From NCBI GenBank assembly GCA_000969725.1, contig JXSR01S003910.1: a stretch of 26,970 bases of DNA; one strand, given 5' to 3'. The DNA comes from Ophiothrix spiculata (Eukaryota > Echinodermata > Ophiuroidea > Amphilepidida > Ophiotrichidae). Shown piece by piece: positions 12,168 through 25,340 of this stretch. Position numbers and translations under genes: made by a program. The first letter of the stretch is position 1. The number at the start of each line of letters is the position of its first letter. The notes below the pieces were generated by a model. That model made no database searches, was not told the DNA's origin, and saw nothing but the letters and a program-made list of their open reading frames with translations.

Positions 12168-15100
12168 AGCCAAAGTTTTAAATTCGGTTTTATCCCCGTC
12201 ACAGGGGTGGCCAGATTCACCTCACACTTGCGGCAACCGTCTTGCCCACTCATAGTTGCCGCCATCATAAGGATTTAAGTAAAACATTAATTTTATTAGG
12301 CAAAACCAAAAAACAAGTTTGTTTCCTGTGGGCTGTGCACATTTCGTTTTGGCATCATATATTTGCCCATTTCATTTTTTTATTTGGATATGTAAGAAAC
12401 AAAAACAAAAATAGCCAATTTGATAAAAAGAATGGGGAAATTATTACTAAAGAAGTGTTTTCTTTCCAACAAACAATCGAAACCGCATAGGTTTCTTACT
12501 AAAAATTCATCACCCATGCAGATTTTCAAAGAAAATGTGCCTTAGCATCTCTTAAAAAATATAAAAAATAAAGTAAAACAAAATAAAAAAAACGCATTTA
12601 GGTTTTTTGACCACCCACAGGAAACAAACTTGTTTCTTTTTTTTCCTTTTTTTTTTGCCTTATAACATCGATCGCATGACATACCTGTCTATATAGCCAA
12701 ACACATATTTCGAGAAAATCACGTTTGAAATTCTTTCTGATGAAACTGAGCTCAAGATCCATTTTTGTAGTGAAAAAATGTCATAAATTTTGTTGAATTG
12801 TATTCAGAACATTTCAATTTTTCATGTTAATACATTGATGTAATCAAAAAAAGTTGAGATTGGAATAAAATATGTCAATATTATTTATTTTGATGTTAGG
12901 TTAAAGATCAGTATTTGAAAAATTTGTGTGTTAATCTCTATATAGATCGGTATGTGATGCGCTTTCGTATGGTGAACCTCATGTAGAACACCCTTTATAG
13001 ACCGATAGGTGATGCGCTAATTTGTATTATAGACTGGTATGTGATGCGCTTTACTGCTATCATTATAGAGAGTCCCTTACAATAACTGTCTGTGGACAGT
13101 CAGTTGGGAGAAATGTGTTACTTTGCACATTGACTATGCAAAGATTCCTTTATTGTATCATAATAAAATTACATTCATGGCTCTATTTCTTCTGAGTGAA
13201 GTTTGAATCTTTTTGATAACCCCTCGTTTACTCTCCATATTGCACTAAGCATTGACTTGCTTTTTAATCCGTAGATTTTGATGTATTGATGGATGCTTGT
13301 CTTTTTTATTTTCTGCAGCACTGGTCTTATCGGGTTTGAAGGCAGAAGGTATACCTTACACGCCACACAGTATACGCAGGGGCTTGGAAAACACTGCCTT
13401 AAAAGTAGATAATTTATTAAGCTTCACTCAGGGCTATGGCCTAATTCAGGTAAGAGCTACGGGAAAAGATTAGTAGTAGTAGTAGTAAGCCAATCACAGT
13501 CTTCCACGATTGAGCGTATCCAGAAGAGGGCTGTAAAAATTATCCTTGGTCACAAGAATTACATTTCTTATCATCATGCTTTATCCCATGATGACCTCCT
13601 CTTAAACTCTGATCTTCCGCTTCTATCCAAACGTCGTGATATTGCTACTCTGTGTCAGCTTTTTAAGATCTTTCACAATCTATGTGCCTCTCCAAATCCA
13701 TTCCAGCCTCACTCCCGTCCTGGTCTACGTCATCTGAACTCATGTGCCGTGAACATTCCTTTCCGTCGTCTGACTCTTTCTCAGAGATCCTTCTACTCTT
13801 ATGCTCCATCACTTAGGAACTACTTACCTGAAACCATTGTTCAGTCTGCATCCCTTCAAGCCTTCAAATTGGCTGTTCAGGACCATCTTCTCTAGTTGTT
13901 GTTTTTTATTATTTAGTCTTGGCATGTTTCATCTTTTTTTTCCTTGTGTAATGTTTTTTTTTTTCAGAGCATCCCTTTAATTTATTGTTCTTCAATATTG
14001 GGTTTTGCCTGGTGTTTTCACCAAATGTTATAAATAAATAAAATAAAAACACTGTTGATTTGAAATGCCTGTCTTCCAGGAGGGAGGCCCACTGTGTGAA
14101 TTTTGCCAAATCACTGTCTAATAGTGTACGTACCTTTAGTCTCCTTCCTCCTAGAAGAAAGGATTGCCGTAGCAGAAGTCTGAGAAATGATGAACAGTTC
14201 TCTCGATACTTTGCACGGACGCATAGATTTGCCAACAGTTCTATCCCCTACTTCATTAATTTGCTTAATAAGTAGGTTTTTTCTGCTGCTTCGTGGCATC
14301 ATTCCTTTGCACTTCTGCACTGCCTTCAATGATCTTATTTTCTTGTTTTCCTTGTATTTGTATAGTATTTCATGTATTTTGCACGTTCAATTCGGCTTTT
14401 AGCCACAATACATTGCAAATAAAATATATCTGAATCTGAATCAATATTTTGAATCCGGTTTTATCCCCGTCACAGGGGTGGCCGGATTCATCTCACACTC
14501 GCGGCAACCGTCTTCACTCCCTCCCTCCACCGCACCCGATTCAATGCGTCCTCCCTTCCCAAACCAACCCTTTTAATCTCTTCCTCCACCTGCATCCTCC
14601 AAGTCTTTTTGGTCGCCCTCTACTCAAGCCATCCACCACAAAATCAAGGCCCCTTCTAAGAACATGCCCTTCATCCTTCCTCAGCACATGCCCATACCAA
14701 CGCACACTATTCGCCTTCACTAAACTGTCCACTGCTTCTTCCACACCGAACATCTGCATCAAGTCCTCAGTCTTCTTCCTATCCCTCAACTTCACAACAC
14801 ACATAGATCTCATCATCGCTCTCTTCGCCCTCCTCAAAAATTCCCATCTCATTTTTGCCCAGACACCATGTCTCGCTGCCGTTCAACATCACCGATCTCA
14901 CACAGCTCTTATACACCGTTCCTTTAATCTTCAATCTTCGACTAAATAAGCACATGCATATTCACGAGTATACATAGTATCTTTCGTAGATAATAAATAT
15001 TTTTGAATTCTTCAGAAGAGGTTTTATCCAAGATGTGTTTTTTTTTTGGTGGGGGGGGGGGTTCAAAAAGGCTATGGGCTAAATGGAAATTTTTTTTTGA

Positions 15101-18100
15101 ATTCACTCTTTTTTTGGGGGGTAGATAATGATTAGTTTTGAATTCTTCAGAAGAGACTTAAGATTAGTAACCTTCTCATTAGGTTAAAAAAAGAGCTTTT
15201 TCTCAGTTTCCTTTGTCCCCAAACTCCAAACGCTATACAGGTTGGTTGAGTGGTTTTTTAGTCAAAATATATCAAGTCAAGGCTATATATAATGCCGTTT
15301 TTTTTGTGTGTGTGTTTTAAGGTCACTATTTTTTTCCTAACTGTGGGCCAAATTTTCTTCTTTTATCTGTTGATGTTAAAAAAATTAAAAAGAGCAAAAA
15401 CTCTATTGAAAACCTAAAAATGGAATGAAAGAAAGAAAGACAGAAATGCAATAAAATGTGAATTTTTAACCTCATGTGCACAGGAAGCTGCAACAAATTT
15501 CTATTTTTTCTTGGCCTTATCTTCTCTTTTTCTATATTACAGGTGGATAAAGCTTTTGATCACATCATGCAGCACGCTGACTGCCCGGCTAGGAACTTAC
15601 GCTTTCATGTTATGTGTAATAGCAATCGTGGGATTTATCTCAGGGAAGCTACACACCTCCATAAACCTAGTGAACATACAGTAACTATAGATCCTGTGTA
15701 TGCGGAAGAAATAGGTAAGCATCGCAAGAAATTTGCGCTTTCATGTCATGTGTAAAGGCGATCATGTGAGATTTATCTCAGGGAAGCTACACACCTCCAT
15801 AAACCTAGTGAACATACAGTAACTATAATTTAACTCAAGGTTGTTTTTCATTCATTCGCGGGGGTTTTATTGCCGATGCTTGTTGTTAAGCTGTTCTGTG
15901 TAGCACTAACTTTCGCACTTATCGACAGTGCATGATTTTTTGATTTCGATCGCTGATTGCCACGCGATTCATGCATGTTAAGAGTGGCGTGCACAACACG
16001 ACTTGTAAATGAAAAACAACATTGAGATGTACTTAATAGATCCCGTGTATGCAGAAGAAATAGGTAGGCCTTGCAAAATGTATTCATGTCATATTTAAAG
16101 AAAACCTGAGGGATCTATCTTTAGGTTTTACTATACCTCATAAATATTTATCAGGAAATCACAAAATACAATTGGTCAGTTAAACCTGATGCGCTTGACA
16201 GTATATTGCCTACTTCCCCCAAGTGCGCTTAACACCCAGGCAAAAAATTGAAAAACTATCGCACCCCTACTATCGCACCCCCGTAATCATATCACTTTTC
16301 AGTTGTTGGAAATTCATACTGTGATTGATTAGAATGGACATTTTCGAGTTATATTTTGATGTGTTGACACCAAATTCAGTGAAATATTTATGAGGTATAG
16401 TAAAACAAATACAACATGGTTTTTTTCCAGAAGTATTGAGAATTCCTGATCCCTCAGTGTTGGATGCGTTTAACTATTTCCCTCCGCTTCGCGTCGGGAA
16501 GTAGTCACACGCATCCAATACCTCGGGATCAGTAATTTTCACTACTTCCCTCTATACCATGTTGTATTTGTATAATATCATAGCTCACCATTATCAACCA
16601 AGTTAATACACTTTTACTATAGGTCGTGTGTATGGGTAGGCGGGTAACAGAAAACTCAGAATTAATTGTGAATGGCCTTATATATTGTAAATGGTTAAAT
16701 TTCCATTTTGTCTTGCAGCACCACAAGAGAAAATAGCTTTCAATCTTCATGCGTGTCTCACAACAGATGCATCGTGGGTAGAGGTCCCATCTCACTTAGA
16801 AATCATGAATACCATCAGGTCTTTCTCCCTCAAGGTGGACCCTAGAGGACTACCAGAAGGGGTCCATTATACAGAGGTGAGTTGTCAGATGCATTGTGGG
16901 TTGAGGTTCCGTCTCATTTAGAAATCATGAATAACAAATTGAGAAGACCAAACCTGGACATTGATTTCTAGATTCTAAAAAGTAATTTAGTTTTATTTTT
17001 TACAAAAGCAAATTTTAGTTGGGCTTTCAAGAAATTTGTGGCGCCAAAAATTCTTTTTGGCCTTATAGCCAAAATCGAAGGTTTTTGTCTGAAATTAACA
17101 TCACCATTGTGTTCAACATGCAACGTTGCATGCAGATATGTATATTTTTATATGGATGTAACTTTTAGTTGGTGAGTTACAGAGCAGCGTTTCTGCTAAG
17201 GTTTTTAAACATACGCCAATTCAAGTAATTTTGGACAAAGTTGAAGAGGTGATTGCACCAAAATCAATCAATCAATCAATCTTTATTTTTAGTTTTCATC
17301 TCACATAATAGACAATGATAATTTATAATGAAACAGTTTAAAATTATACTACATAAGTCTATACAGAGATGTGGATGCCATCAAAAACGCAAAGCGTGTG
17401 GCAGATGGCACCCATATAATAGGGTTACAAGATGAGAAAAAAAATGTAAATATATATCAAGACACATTAAACATAAAAACATTAATGGCGATATTTCATA
17501 CGTCTCAGTACCGTCTGTATAAAATAAATCTAACGGGTACAATATTATTTAAGATATGTAAAATAATTATACTTGTATAATAAAAGTAATTATACACGTA
17601 CTATGCCTTCCTAGAAGGTGTATTTAGACGTACCACAAGGGATTTGTTTCATAAAAGTAGTTTATTGACGTCAAATTAGGGTGCAAGATAAACGATGGAC
17701 ATGGACATTAAATCAAGGTTTATGCGTACTAAATGTTGATTGCATGGGATTAATATTGAGTGAGGATGTGCTTTTTAAGATTTGTTTTAAAGGAAGCAAG
17801 GGAAACCGATTTTTTAATGTTAGCATCTAGTTTATTCCAGTTGCTGTGGCTGGACATTGGCTCAATAAAGCTAGAAAAATATCTTTCTCACACATTTTCA
17901 GAAACTTGTTGCACCAATTTTCACTGCTTCTGAGCCAATGGCGCGCCATACGGCCTTAGCAGAGTAAAATCTTTTTCTAAAATGAAAGGTTAACACTAAC
18001 CTTAAAGTGATTCTATAGAAGACTACCAGAAGGGGTCGGTTAGATGGAGACAAGATTTGATGCTTTGAGACTATCAAACAAGAAGACAAATAATTTGTTT

Positions 18101-21100
18101 GTGAAACAGTACAATGCATTTGTTTGTTTGTTTGTTTATTTCATTTTCACAGACGTATTTTTTGTGTGCTGGTGTAGCGTGTGTGTGTGTGTGTGTTGAG
18201 TTTCAGCAATCAGCAAAAATGGCAGCTTTTGTCCTATAATTTGGTATCTTTTCAAAAGTTCAGATAAGAAACAAAAGTTTAAAAAAAAATATTTTAGTTT
18301 GGATTTTCGGTGGTTTGGTGGCTTTTTTGTCAAAACAGATCTTTTTTTTTTCAAAAGCTGACATCGCCATCATTATTGGTATAAAAATTTGCTTCTAGAA
18401 ATTTACTTTAATATGGTTCACAAAATGAATTTCAGAGTTTTAATTTATATGCAAATAAAGTGTCTACCCCAGCCTTAGTTTGAAACTTTTCTTTTTAAAA
18501 TAATATCTTGGAATGATTTTCTCAATCAAGGCCCGTAAAGTTAAAATATTTTCAGAATCAAGAAGTTGGGTCAAATTCTTAATGCTTTTTATCATTATGT
18601 TAAAAATTACCAGGAGACCAATGAGAAAGCAGCACATAATAGACATTCTGCTAAATCAGACTGTACTGCTCCTAATATTAGGAACTTCGGAATTTTTTTT
18701 TTTTTTTAATATTTTTTTTTTCAAAAGCACCTAAATTATGAAATTTGGGTGCATTTTCCACTATTTTCAAAATATTTTTTTTTAATTTAATTTTGTAGGG
18801 TCGGTCGTGAGGGCAACACAACAATTTATTTTTTTGGCCTTATTGGCCTGTATATGCGCAAAGCAGTTACACCTGGAGTAAAGTTTATCCTGGACTATTT
18901 GAAATCTTATAATTTGAAAAATTACAGTTACTAAGGATTTTTTGGTAAATCATGCCTTTGAACAAAATTTTGAAATTTTATTTGTGGATGATTTGCACTT
19001 AATATGTTAGAAAATAAAAGTTAATTACCAAAATATTAGGAAAATTTTTATCAAAACATTCTGGTAGGTGGAAATTTAGCATTTAATTTTGTTTGATTAC
19101 CTTGGGAAAGAGGTCATTCTGTAAATTGTAAAAGTTTGACTTAGTCCATTAGCCCCCCCCCCCCCCAAAAAAAAAAAAGAACTCTGTCTCACCTTCCTTA
19201 GGCCCAAAACCCCAAGCACTACGCGTTTTGTTTTGTTTTTTTAGTCAAAAAGGTTATGCGGACGTGGAAATCTTTTTTTTTTATTACGTTTTTAGGTCAG
19301 GGGTTTTTTTTACCTCTCGATGTAAGAAAAAAATAAAAAGGTAAAAAATCTCATGAAAACCTAAAAAAAAAAGAAATGCGGTAAAATTTGGCCTTACTAA
19401 TTGTAGTTCGAGTCTAACTCTTTTGTGCCTGTATGCCTCTTTCTTACAAGGCCAAGAAAAAAAAATTGTTATGTTGCCCTCAAGTGGAATTTCTGAAAAA
19501 ATGAGTCGGTCAGTCTGAATTTTTTTTTAATACTTTTTTTAAAAAGCACCAATATTATGAAATTTGGGTGCATTTTCTACTATTTTCAAAATATTTTCTC
19601 AAAAAACACCCAAATTGGGTGCTTTCCCGACCCTTTTTTTTTTTTTTTTTAATTTTTGAATAAGGTCGGTCGCTGATCGCTGAGGGCAACACAACAATTT
19701 TTTTTTGCCTTACATACAATAACGGCGATCTACTTGAGCAGGCGCCTTGATTTCCTCTCTTAATCTTTGCCAAAACAATCTCTGTCCAGCTCTATTTTGA
19801 GGGAATCTTAGGATTTCTTTCTTGCAAAGAAGCTTACGAAGCGACAATGTCATCTTGTTATTTGGAATGTCATTCAATGAAACCAAAACAAGGACATCAA
19901 GATTTTCTTCTAGAAGCCTCATTTGGGCCATCTCCATTTCATGGTAGCACCATTCACTGGCAACAAAACTTGGAGACAAAATTAAGATGGTTTTGTGGCT
20001 TAGTTGGATGCTGTCTGAGATACTTTCTATTAAAGAACTCCCAGGCATAAAGTCTCTGCTCTTGATACACAGCTTCACTGGTTCAGGGCCTTCTTCCATG
20101 TTGGGTTGTAAGCTTTCATACACCCATGTGTCGTCATCAGACATATCATTGTAAGCAACATAGGCATTGTACCTCAGTTGGAGCATTTCAAACTCCTCGT
20201 TGTTATCAGGGAATGGGACATAATTTCTATACAGCAAGAATAGTTTATATTTGATATACCATTGGTAGCGAATGAGACATAAGATCACCATCATAAAGAG
20301 AATACCAGACAGAGTGCCGATGCCAATATAAAAGTTAGTGTATGATCTGCAGTCTAGCTCAATCTCAGTGACACTCATTCCTTCAAAATTTTCAGGAGTT
20401 GTACATGCATACTGGCCAGGTTCTAACCAAGTATCGGTGTCATATAATATCCATTTCTGGAATCGCTGTATTTCACATGTACAAGTAAAAGGATTGTCCT
20501 GTAAATCCATCCAAGTAAGAACAGGTTTGATGGATGATGAAAGCAGCCAAGATGGAACTTGTGTAATTTGATTCCTTACAGCACTGAGATGCTTTAAAGA
20601 GGTCAGGAGTTCCAGTCCTGATAAAGATACAACATCATTGTCATCAATGGAAAAATATACCAAGTATTTGAAGGCAGTGGCAATAGTTTTATCGATTATT
20701 TTGATTTTGTTGCCATTCAGATTAAGCATCGTAAGATTTGGGGATTTAATGATTGATACATGTTCAAATGTTTCAAGTTCATTTCTTGCCAGAGTAAGGT
20801 TTTGAAGGCTAAATATGCTGATATTAATGTGCTTTGGATCTAATGATTTCATTTTACTCACCGAGCCAGATAAATCAAGATTTTTTAACTCAGAACATTC
20901 ATTAAGTGCTAACTCAACCAGGAAAAACCTTGATACATAGTCAGTAATGACTAAATCAGTTAAAGATGGGAAAATAAAACATAATGTTGTATTCTCAAAG
21001 GTCATGGATATAAGGCTCACCTCGAAAACAGTAAGTGAGGGTAATTGAAATGACTGATCAAAGATCAGACGACTATAGGAATAGTGCAGTGATCCTCCAA

Positions 21101-24100
21101 CAATTAAATGCTGCAAGTTTTGAAACAACACAAGCCATTTTGTGCTGATTTCATAATTATACAGTCTGTTATTTGCAAAGTTTAAGTATGTCAAAGATGA
21201 TGCGAAAGAAATCATGTCTCGTTCTTTCATTGTTTTGATTAAGTTTGAACTGAGGTCAAGGTGTATAAGTGATTTCAACTGGTTGATAGCAGAGGGCACG
21301 GCAACAAGTTGGTTGTCACTTAAATCTAAACGTCGTAAAAAATTCAAGCCATGAAAGGCTTCCTGTTCTAAATGTCGCACAAAGCCTGTTATTTTCAATT
21401 GAATGAGGTTAGGTGTCCATTTAAATGTGCGATTCTGAATTTTATAGGCATCATTTGTCTGCAAACCAAGGTGTTTTAATGATTCATTCATTTTCGCAAG
21501 ACCTTGAAAAATCAAGTTATTTAAAATAGAAGTGTCATTGTTAATCACTGATACAATTATAAGTTTTTGGAGGGGTGATGACATAGATCCGAGAGCGGGT
21601 TACATATCAAATGTGGTTACGAAAGTGGTTAGATATGTGAGTGCTTCAAATGCCGAGTTGTCTACATGGCATGCATAGCAGGAGTAATAGAACTCATGAA
21701 TGGAAATATGTTTCAATGGCTCAAATGTAGCTTTTGTAATCTTATCTTTGTACATAATCATGTGCAGTATTTCAAGACTGTATAAAGAAGGGAATCCAAT
21801 TGAACCAAGTGAAGTCCCAGCAAACTCAATACGCAATGTCTTTAAAGAGTGCAATGCTGCAAAAGTCTGGTGAGGGACAGCAATTAAAGTGTTAAATCTC
21901 ATGTCTAGAAAAATCAGTTTATGCAAGTCATTAAAAATATCACTTGGTAAATTTTCCAGATCATTATCAGACAGATCCAACATTGAAAGATTACCCAGCC
22001 CTCTGAATATCTCTGGGTCTATTATTGATATCATATTGTTGCTCAAATCAAGATTCACCAATACTGTCAAGTTTTTAAATGGTGATCCATGTATAGCTTC
22101 TAATTGGTTGTAACTCAAATCCAACACAGTTGTCCAATTCATATCCAAAAATGGTATTGTTTGGAAACTTCTGTAAGAGCAGTCAAGTTTGCTTGATTCA
22201 TACATCTTGCAAGGCAAGCTTCCCAATGTGTTTTCTTGAAACAAAAGGTTTGATGCAACCGTAACAATGTAGTATATCAAAAGAAAAAACAACATGTTGG
22301 TTGAAATGGTATGCTGAGCATCCATTGTGAATCTCCTAGTTGAAAAATAAAATCTGCTAGAGCTGAGCAGGAACTATTAATACATCCGAGCAGATTGAAC
22401 TGAATGCTCTTGGCATGAAGACCCGTTATATGGCTATAGCTTTTTTAAATAGATTAGATATAGTTAGATATAGACAATCAATTCAGAATCTTGTTCAACA
22501 CAACAGCATGTATAGCTTCTGCAGAAAAATCACACTGTGCCATTACTCTGGAGTGTTGATTAGAAACAGTGTTGCCTTTTTAATGTTGTCTTGTGTTTGG
22601 CATGACTTCAAATAATGGCTGTGTTCCGACTATCATGTTTTTGTGCAATATGTATTGGAACCAAAATGTTTAACAAAATAGTGTTTCTGAAAGTGAAATA
22701 TCAGTCACTTTCATCTCAGAAAAAAGCAAGAAATTCTATACCCATTGTGTACTTTCATTTGATGATTGACAGCTAGTGTATTGTAATGATTTTGTAATTA
22801 TGAAGCTGGTTATTACAAAGGTGCCAAAGTTCAGTCAGTGTGATTCAAATTCCCTTGGGTACGAGCTAACTAGCTGAATTTCTTGTAGGAAGCTGTACAA
22901 AATTTGGAGAACAATGACTTAAATATGTGATAATCAAAATTCTGCACCACTTCAGGGAAACCTTCAGGATTTACACCACCAATGACATTTCCTATGTTTT
23001 TACATGTAAATTCCTTCAATTTGACCATGATTTTCACATATTTCCTTTGAGTACCATCTCCTGAAATGTCTTTTTTCTCAAAATTCATTTCAAAAACCAC
23101 TAAAAAATGGCCAAATTTACCTAGGGTGTCCGGCTTGATTTTCCGGTAAGCAGCCTGGAATTGGAGTCTAACCCCGTCCTCCAGTGAAATTCACGGTGCT
23201 GCCAGTCTGTCCATTCAGACCTGGGGAGAAAAATAAAGACACAATAATCTTCAAAAATATTGGGATTTTTGCTTCTTTTATATCTTTCTGATAACACAGA
23301 TACCTAAACAACACATTTAGAATAAAAAATGACCAAGTAAATCACATTTTCTGATTTTTCACATCTTTATTTTAGGAATTAGCTGGTAAAGACGGCCTCG
23401 ATTTTGGAAATAAACACTGAATCTAGTCATGGGCGATATATAATTGGTGGCGTAAAACCTTCAGGGTCTGAAATGGCTCGTTTGTTCCATAGCATTTCTT
23501 GCAAAGTGGTGCTCAGCAGAATATAAATTTTGAAAAGCATGTTTGGGTTTTTTAAATCCTCGTCCACTTGGGGGATTGCCACCCCTCCCCTAACGGATTG
23601 TCGCCGATTGCCCCTAAACACGAAATAAAGTCTTAAGTAATTGTTTTTACATCCTTTGCGGTCATTTTGATGAAAAAAGTTGGGATGCCACCTTAGGTGG
23701 GGTAGGGTGGGCCATCAAAGTCAATGGGTTGGGTGGTAACCACCCTCATAGAAAAGTCACAATTTTGAAAAATATCTGCATGCTAAGAAGCTTAAACTTA
23801 CAGGACATGTTAGAACTACCATTTCCTTTATTCATTAGCAAAAACCTGATGAAAATTTGATATTTAGAACTTTTATTGCAAAATTTTAGAATTTTTATCA
23901 ATTTTGGCCGAAAATCAGATTTCGGACAAATTTTTCAACCTGAAGTACTTTAGGACGTCATAATTACGTAACGCCTTGGCCGATTTGCATGATTTTGGTA
24001 TCAATGGAAAGAGGAGACCCTACCCTATACTATGATATAACAACCACACTTTTGGCATGTCAATTTTATTTTCACAACCACACTCCCCTCCCCCAGGTGA

Positions 24101-25299
24101 TGACATAGTAGAAAATAGCTTGGGTGGACAAGGGTTAAGGAGAGCAAAATAAAAGGAAACAATTTCGAGTATCAGTTTGTGTGTTTCCTTGCATTTATAT
24201 TTAACCTAAAATGACCATCCAATGTGCATAACAGCATTGTCCGTGGGTCAGTTTTAAGGCTCTAATGGGGTACATGGGTAATTTGTCCTTTGATAGCCAT
24301 TATCACCTATTTAAAACAGTTCAAACTATTTAAAAAAATCTGTTGACCCCACCAAGAGTTTCATCCCACTCAGGTCCTATTATAAGCAGGTCGCGGCTTC
24401 CACGCTGCAGGCAACACCCTTCAATCACTAAGCATGCTGAGTGCAGTGCACCACAGTAATTAGAAAAATGTGGAAAGTTGAGCTTAAGCTGATTAGTTGA
24501 AGAACCCTGCCCTAGAAATATTGCATTGTAATTGTGAAACCTGTATTAGAAACAAAGTATTGAAAAAGTGATATTCTTAGAACTTTGATCTAGATGCATT
24601 GAATACCTTTCAGTTAGGGGAGAATATTATATATTGTTTAGGGTTGCAATATTAATTCATGAATGTGACAGTTTTATTTGGTCAGTAGTAGATTGTTATT
24701 ACAATATATTGCATACCAGTGTTCCCACTAAGGTTTTTGAGCTTGCACCAATTTGAGCAATTTTGACAAAAGTTGAAGAGGTGTTAGTGCAAAAATCACA
24801 TGCTGAGGCTAAAAATTTAACTGAATAAACCATGAAAAGGCATTTTTTGCACACATTTTCAGAAACCTGTTGTGCCAATTTTCCAGATTCCTGCACCAAT
24901 GGTGTGCCATGCGACCTACTTAGTAATACTGATGCATACATTAATATATTAAATTAAAGCTAAGCTTTTTGGATAATACTTTGAATAAAAAGCACAAATT
25001 GGTAAAAAGTAATAATCTCAACAACATATTTGACATAGTTGAAAATTTATTTGTGCTTTTCCCCTTTTTTTTTGTTTTCAGGTGTGTGCGTATGATGTAC
25101 AGTGCCCTCAGAAAGGTCCACTATTTAGAGTACCGATCTCAGTAATCAAGCCACAAACACTGTCAGCCAGTACACAATATACGGTAGAATGTTTAGAGTC
25201 GGAGTTCAAGCCCGGTCAGACAAAGAGGACATTTATGTCTGTACCCGCTGGTGCTACGTGGGCAGGTAAGTTGCCATGGTAACAATTTTTTACCAAAAA

Positions 25300-25340
<41 letters not shown>

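Larger units (their letters stand above)
13473..14945 (-). mobile_element. RTE/CR1-like retrotransposon 3' end, split by a nested insertion
   Basis: On the minus strand 14852-14541 encodes RT C-terminal sequence ([40 protein letters not shown]), typical of invertebrate non-LTR elements. Upstream, [18 protein letters not shown] is in another frame, so there is a frameshift near 14850. The 3' UTR (14451-14510) continues at 13473-13496 as agtagtagtaagccaa; the copy at 12122 has these joined, so 13497-14443 is an insertion. Confidence 0.75.

Noticed and set aside
14541-14852. Minus-strand 103-codon ORF as a host gene
   Set aside because: The LRDRK...VRWYGHVLR pattern belongs to the C-terminus of non-LTR retrotransposon reverse transcriptases, and the reading frame is broken upstream.
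21545-21605. A tiny intron that would splice out the TLR stop (GTAACC ... TATCAG, 56 nt)
   Set aside because: Removal would shift the frame and create a new stop at once, and 56 nt is very short for an animal intron.
21600-22325. First TLR ORF as a separate secreted LRR protein gene
   Set aside because: The downstream ORF is in the same frame, separated by one stop and five codons, lacks a signal peptide, and together they make a normal-length TLR.
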